Positions 25,827 to 28,560 of a DNA stretch of 28,560 bases are shown piece by piece. The first letter of the stretch is position 1. Each line of letters starts with the position of its first letter. The stretch is from contig CAYPHA010000063.1 of the NCBI GenBank assembly GCA_964410215.1, positions 1-28,560 on the forward strand. The letters run 5' to 3'. The translations under genes were made by a program, and so were the position numbers. The notes beneath the pieces were generated by a model that was not told the origin of the DNA, made no database searches, and saw only the letters and a list, made by a program, of their open reading frames with translations. The DNA is from CAYPHA01 sp964410215. GTDB lineage: Bacteria; Calditrichota; Calditrichia; Calditrichales; CAYPHA01.

Positions 25827-26437
25827 CGATTAATTTTGATAAAAGTGACGGACTGGTGCCGGCCATCGTGCAGGATGCGCGCACCCGCACCGTTTTAATG
25901 CTCGGATTCATGAACCGTGCGGCACTGGAAACCACCATGCGCACCGGGAAAGTGACCTTCTTCAGCCGCAGCCGGCAGACCCTGTGGACCAAGGGGGAGA
26001 CGTCCGGCAATTTCCTGGTCGTTCAGGAACTGCTGACCGACTGCGATGATGACACGATCCTGGTAAAGGTCCATCCGACCGGACCGGTATGCCATACCGG
26101 TAAGGATACCTGTTTTGACGAGTCCAATCTTCCGCACATGGCCTTTCTCAATGAGCTGGAACGCATCATACAGGACCGGAAAGAAAATCCGGTGGAAGGT
26201 TCATACACAAACAAACTATTCGAGGCCGGCATGAAAAAAATCACCCAGAAGGTAGGTGAAGAAGCCACAGAAACGATCATCGAAGCCATGGACGGTGATA
26301 AAAAACGCTTGAAGGAAGAAACGGCGGATCTGCTCTACCATGTCCTTGTCATGCTCAATGCCACAGGCCTCACCCTGGCGGATGTGGAAGGTGTGCTGGC
26401 TGACAGACATGGAGAGAAAAAAGAAGAAAAAAGATAA
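25823..26437 (+). CDS. hisIE: Bifunctional phosphoribosyl-AMP cyclohydrolase / phosphoribosyl-ATP pyrophosphatase
   Basis: 204 residues. The N-terminal PRA-CH domain (about 1-115) shows LMLGFMNRAALE, VTFFSRSRQTLWTKGETSG, DCDDDTILVKVHPTG and VCHTGKDTCF, whose Asp and Cys residues bind Mg and Zn. The C-terminal PRA-PH domain (about 118-204) shows GSYTNKLFEAGMKKITQKVGEE and EATETIIEAM and KKRLKEETADLLYHVLVML, a MazG-like fold. Together they perform steps 2 and 3 of histidine synthesis. The last Lys/Glu-rich codons (GEKKEEKR) and TAA are part of a heptamer repeat. Confidence 0.96.
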   Translation: MTINFDKSDGLVPAIVQDARTRTVLMLGFMNRAALETTMRTGKVTFFSRSRQTLWTKGETSGNFLVVQELLTDCDDDTILVKVHPTGPVCHTGKDTCFDESNLPHMAFLNELERIIQDRKENPVEGSYTNKLFEAGMKKITQKVGEEATETIIEAMDGDKKRLKEETADLLYHVLVMLNATGLTLADVEGVLADRHGEKKEEKR

Positions 26438-26453
26438 AAGAAAAAAGAAAAAA
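26416..26453 (+). repeat. Heptamer repeat (GAAAAAA) across the hisIE stop
   Basis: Units at 26416, 26426, 26440 and 26447 are GAAAAAA; the unit at 26433 (GATAAAA) is diverged and contains the stop TAA (26435-26437). A 3-nt insert breaks the phase once. The repeat thus extends from the last coding codons into the 3' flank. Confidence 0.88.
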
Positions 26454-26485
26454 GAGTTCAGAGCTCAGGTGGCAGAACTCAGAAT

Positions 26486-26591
26486 GTCATCCCGGACGTA
26501 GCGAACAGAGTGAGCGGAGATCCGGGATCTCCTTATCCAACGATGAGATCCCGGGTCTTCATTCGCTATCGCTCATTACACCCGGGATGAC
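26486..26591. repeat. Composite inverted-repeat element (REP/MITE-like)
   Basis: Outer arms GTCATCCCGG (26486-26495) and CCGGGATGAC (26582-26591) are perfect inverse complements. Inside, GGAGATCC-G-GGATCTCC (26516-26532) is itself a palindrome, and a second GAGATCCCGGGTC block and GCGA/TCGC-rich segments (about 26500-26515, 26551-26573) pair imperfectly. It is in the 241-bp gap between hisIE and the DCC-family gene. Form resembles extragenic palindromes of other genomes. No coding capacity is seen. Confidence 0.75.
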
Positions 26592-26678
26592 GCCCTCTTG
26601 TTTAGCACTTGTCAGAATGCACTCAAGAAAGATGTCGCACGTTGAACCAAATACATCTTCAAACGTTTAACTATAAAA

Positions 26679-27086
26679 ATGAAAAAAGAAAACGCGGATC
26701 AACATCCCATCGTTCTGTTTGACGGCTATTGTCACCTGTGTTCCGGTAGTGTACAGTTCATTATCAAGCGTGATCCGGGTGCCTTTTTCCGGTTTGCATC
26801 GCTGCAGTCGGAAAGGGGAAAGGCGGTCTTTGAAAATGCGGAGATACCTTCAGGGGAAACGGATTCGGTCATCCTGATGGAAAAGGGCAGGGTGTATATC
26901 CGGTCTGCGGCGGCGTTGCGTATCGCCCGCCGGCTGACCTGCGCCTGGCCGCTTCTGTCGGTCTTTATACTGGTACCCGCTTTCATCCGGGACGTGGTAT
27001 ACGACTGGATCGCACGGAACCGTTACCGCTGGTTCGGTAAGCGGGAAACGTGTTTTCTGCCCGATCCGGACGAAGCCTACCGGTTT
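26679..27086 (+). CDS. DCC-family thiol-disulfide oxidoreductase-like protein (DUF393), 3' end lost in gap
   Basis: 136 residues are visible up to the N run. N-terminal PIVLFDGYCHLCSGSVQFIIK carries the DxxCxxC (here DGYCHLC) motif of the DCC/DUF393 family, followed by FFRFASLQSERGKAVF, then a hydrophobic segment (PLLSVFILVPAFIRDVVYDWIA) and RYRWFGKRETCFLPDPDEAYRF. Relatives usually end soon after such a Cys, so little may be missing. No Shine-Dalgarno is clear. The family has thioredoxin-like fold and unproven redox roles. Sequence after the gap (27187 on) cannot be assumed to be the same gene. Confidence 0.85.
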
Positions 27087-27186
27087 NNNNNNNNNNNNNN
27101 NNNNNNNNNNNNNNNNNNNNNNNNNNNNNNNNNNNNNNNNNNNNNNNNNNNNNNNNNNNNNNNNNNNNNNNNNNNNNNNNNNNNNN
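27087..27186. other. Assembly gap of 100 N
   Basis: Exactly 100 consecutive N, a standard placeholder for a gap of unknown length. Linkage of the tmRNA/AbiE segment to the his segment depends on scaffolding. Confidence 0.98.
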
Positions 27187-27360
27187 ATTTGCTAATGAAA
27201 TTTCACGTGCGTATATTTACTGTGTTACAGATTTCTCAAGTTTTGGAAAGGTGGCCAGCGTTCAGTTTCAAGGTTCTCCCCCGGCCTTCGCTGATCGGCG
27301 TCACCTTTCTTTTTTCCGGCCGTACGGATCCGGATGACACCCTGTTCTTTGATTTATTTT
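27187..27360. other. Intergenic segment after the gap
   Basis: No gene is supported. A long frame runs from the N gap on the plus strand to 27377, but its sequence resembles no protein and ends in low-complexity heptamers. It may hold the ssrA promoter. Confidence 0.5.
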
Positions 27361-27389
27361 TAATTTTTTATCTTTGATCTTTAATCTTT
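27361..27389 (+). repeat. Degenerate heptamer repeat (ATCTTTR)
   Basis: TTTTTTA TCTTTGA TCTTTAA TCTTTG shows a 7-bp period with one or two changes per unit. It precedes the palindrome at 27390. Confidence 0.65.
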
Positions 27390-27407
27390 GCCGGGCTTAA
27401 GCCCGGC
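27390..27407. other. 18-bp perfect palindrome 5' of ssrA
   Basis: GCCGGGCTTAAGCCCGGC is a perfect self-complement ending 3 nt before the mature tmRNA 5' end at 27411. It has no T-run on its plus-strand 3' side, so it is not a simple terminator for upstream transcription. A processing or operator role is possible. Confidence 0.75.
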
Positions 27408-27410
27408 TCT

Positions 27411-27764
27411 GGGGACGATATTGGATTCGACGGGCATGAGAAGGATATGAATGGCGACCCGGGATTCCGGTTATCCCGTGATTAACCGGAAGCACGTTAA
27501 GTGCCGATTATGATTATGCAATGGCAGCGTAATTGACTGTCACGTCTGTTCCGTCTCTCATTCACCGGGGATTGTCCAGACGCCAATTTAAGGTGGATTG
27601 GAGGTTGCCGACGTCCGGGCGGCAATTCTTCATAGCTTTACGGACTGGTCTTACTTCGGAACGGCTGGTATGTCAGAAGTGAGATAAGATTTAGATACCA
27701 GCTATGGTTGTAGAAGTTCATGTTGGTCCATGTCCGGACCCGGGTTCGACTCCCGGCGTCTCCA
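27411..27764 (+). ncRNA. ssrA: Transfer-messenger RNA (one-piece)
   Basis: 354 nt. The 5' end GGGGACG pairs with CGTCTCC (27757-27763) to make the 7-bp acceptor stem with one G-U pair, A27764 being the discriminator; the CCA is not encoded. The 5' flank GGGGACGATATTGGATTCGACGGG is the conserved tmRNA start (only its pattern is noted here), and the T-arm GGACCCGGGTTCGACTCCCGG is canonical. The resume codon GCC at 27503 begins a tag frame ADYDYAMAA ending in TAA (27530-27532). It rescues stalled ribosomes with SmpB and tags proteins for ClpXP-type proteases. The tag ends AMAA, similar to the Chlorobium style. tmRNA identity is near certain; the exact resume codon is inferred. Confidence 0.95.
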
Positions 27765-27779
27765 CTCAATATTTATGGT

Positions 27780-27827
27780 AAACCCGTCCCATCACCGCGT
27801 CCGGTTATAGGACGGGTTTTCTTTTTA
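27780..27827 (+). terminator. Intrinsic terminator of ssrA
   Basis: AAACCCGTCC (27780-27789) and GGACGGGTTT (27810-27819) form a perfect 10-bp stem with a 20-nt loop, followed by TCTTTTTAT. It is 15 nt past the tmRNA end. The A-rich 5' side means it can also serve the minus-strand AbiEii remnant that ends at 27857. Confidence 0.9.
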
Positions 27828-27856
27828 TCACTTTTTATAAAGGGTTTGTGCCCGTT

Positions 27857-28440
27857 TCATATCTTTCCAAAGCACCTCTCCGCGAAAACAGCTATGTCGG
27901 CGACCACAGCAGACAGGTCTCCAACCGGAATGTCGGGTTTTGACTTTCTGACAAAGGCTGTCCATTGGACTGTTTTCTGAGGATCGGCGTAAAAAGCGGG
28001 TGTGAAGGCAAAAGGTGTTGACGCCGGCAATATTGTGCGCCGCCTTTCGAAGGTATTCTTAAACGCATTTCGCAAGATACTTCCCTCGAACGAGAAGAGT
28101 TTGGAGACCAGACAGAGATCATAAAAGTCCTTCATCCGGCTGTTCGCCAGACCGAGTTTGACCATTGCTTCCACCTTTTCGGCCACCAGCGTGTATCGGG
28201 GATAGGCTTTCAAGAGCGGTGGTGGCGCATCAAAAATGGTTGGATATTCGATCTGTTCAGGGGCTGGTGTTATCGCATCCCCAAAGACGATATCAACCTG
28301 GAGAGGAATCCGGGCCGGTAAAGGAATCGCTCCATGCCGTACCGGGAGAGCAGAAGATTGAATTCTTCTGTGTTGGTTTTGGCGCGGTTCAGAGGCCTTC
28401 GAAAGATTGAATGGGCAACGTTTTTCTTGTTTTTGTTCAC
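27857..28440 (-). pseudogene. abiEii: AbiEii/AbiGii-type nucleotidyltransferase toxin with catalytic core deleted
   Basis: Starting with GTG at 28438-28440, which overlaps the AbiEi stop, the frame gives KNVAHSIFRRPLNRAKTNT ... LLLSRYGMERFLYR, the typical N-terminus of AbiEii toxins. Near 28310-28317 it shifts to another frame that reads RIPLQVDIVFGDAITPAPEQ, then EYPTIF, AYPRYTLVAEKVEAM, LGLANSRMKDFYDL, the typical C-terminal half, ending at 27857. The roughly 100-plus residues between, which hold the GSxxLRxW and DxD nucleotidyltransferase motifs, are missing. The toxin is therefore most likely inactive. A misjoin in the assembly at that point is the main alternative. Confidence 0.85.
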
Positions 28441-28560
28441 ACAGTCGCCTTCAGATACGGGCGCATGATTTTCGACACTCTGTCGACGCCGGCGGCTTCG
28501 ACCAACTCATCCATGGTGACCTTGCGTGAGCGCCATGCCTCGCGGAGCGCTTCGATGGCA
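28437..28560 (-). CDS. abiEi: AbiEi-type antitoxin, C-terminal fragment (runs off the window)
   Basis: The visible 41 codons, read from the window edge, give AIEALREAWRSRKVTMDEL, then VEAAGVDRVSKIMRPYLKATV and TGA. The ALRxAW...TMDEL...RVxxxMRPYL pattern is the usual end of AbiEi-family antitoxins, whose N-terminal winged helix represses the operon. The TGA overlaps the AbiEii GTG, the normal coupling in these type IV toxin-antitoxin pairs. Whether the rest is intact cannot be seen. Confidence 0.8.
   Translation of the reverse strand, partial: AIEALREAWRSRKVTMDELVEAAGVDRVSKIMRPYLKATV

Noticed and set aside
27300..27345. Promoter-like or palindromic bits (CCGTACGG, GGATCC) before ssrA
   Set aside because: Short palindromes of this size are expected by chance and no -35/-10 pair with good spacing was found.
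26679..27377. One continuous 232-residue protein through the N run
   Set aside because: The frame is kept only because 100 N were counted as codons; sequence after the gap has no protein resemblance and the gap length is arbitrary.

Overview
The window reads as a scaffold from an uncultivated, diderm bacterium of the Fibrobacterota-Chlorobiota-Bacteroidota (FCB) neighbourhood, for example Calditrichota, Neomarinimicrobiota or KSB1. This is inferred from gene content. Support comes from an LptE-type outer-membrane lipoprotein, a giant secreted subtilase with a C-terminal FlgD-like / type IX-like sorting domain, and a tmRNA tag (ADYDYAMAA) close in style to Chlorobi tags. No rRNA or tRNA is present, so the phylum is not fixed. 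A run of exactly 100 N (27087-27186) marks a scaffold join of unknown true length.

Layout. 1-3125: 3' part of a sigma-54 activator, an LptE-like lipoprotein and a TPR protein, closely packed on the plus strand. 3157-8033: the subtilase and a divergent CoaE, facing a TonB/AgmX-type protein on the minus strand (8044-8976). 9197-13059: SpmA-SpmB pair, DUF4920 protein, a good intrinsic terminator, a PepSY-type membrane protein and glycogen synthase. 13147-15285: minus-strand glycogen debranching enzyme GlgX. 15462-16916: dipeptidase PepD. 17027-19190: decayed GH13 amylase remnant plus a lipoprotein on the minus strand. 19389-26437: one compact histidine operon (leader peptide, attenuator, hisG-D-C-B-H-A-F-IE). 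26438-28560: an inverted-repeat element, a DCC-family protein cut by the gap, tmRNA (ssrA) with terminator, and a damaged AbiE toxin-antitoxin module.

How the genes work together. The his operon encodes every step from PRPP + ATP to histidine except a convincing histinol-phosphate phosphatase: the N-terminal part of HisB resembles the HAD phosphatase half of bifunctional HisB but has lost its catalytic aspartates. Expression appears to be set by classical ribosome-mediated attenuation at a leader peptide with four consecutive His codons. GlgA and GlgX (convergent neighbours) and the GH13 remnant point to glycogen metabolism.

The most unusual genome-scale pattern is a set of short tandem repeats that all have a 7-bp period but different unit sequences. 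They sit at or across the stop codons of at least five or six genes and are absent from the 5' regions examined. The best candidates for follow-up are this 3'-end heptamer pattern, the his attenuator, the pseudo-phosphatase HisB, and the Lys-to-Gln change in the CoaE P-loop.
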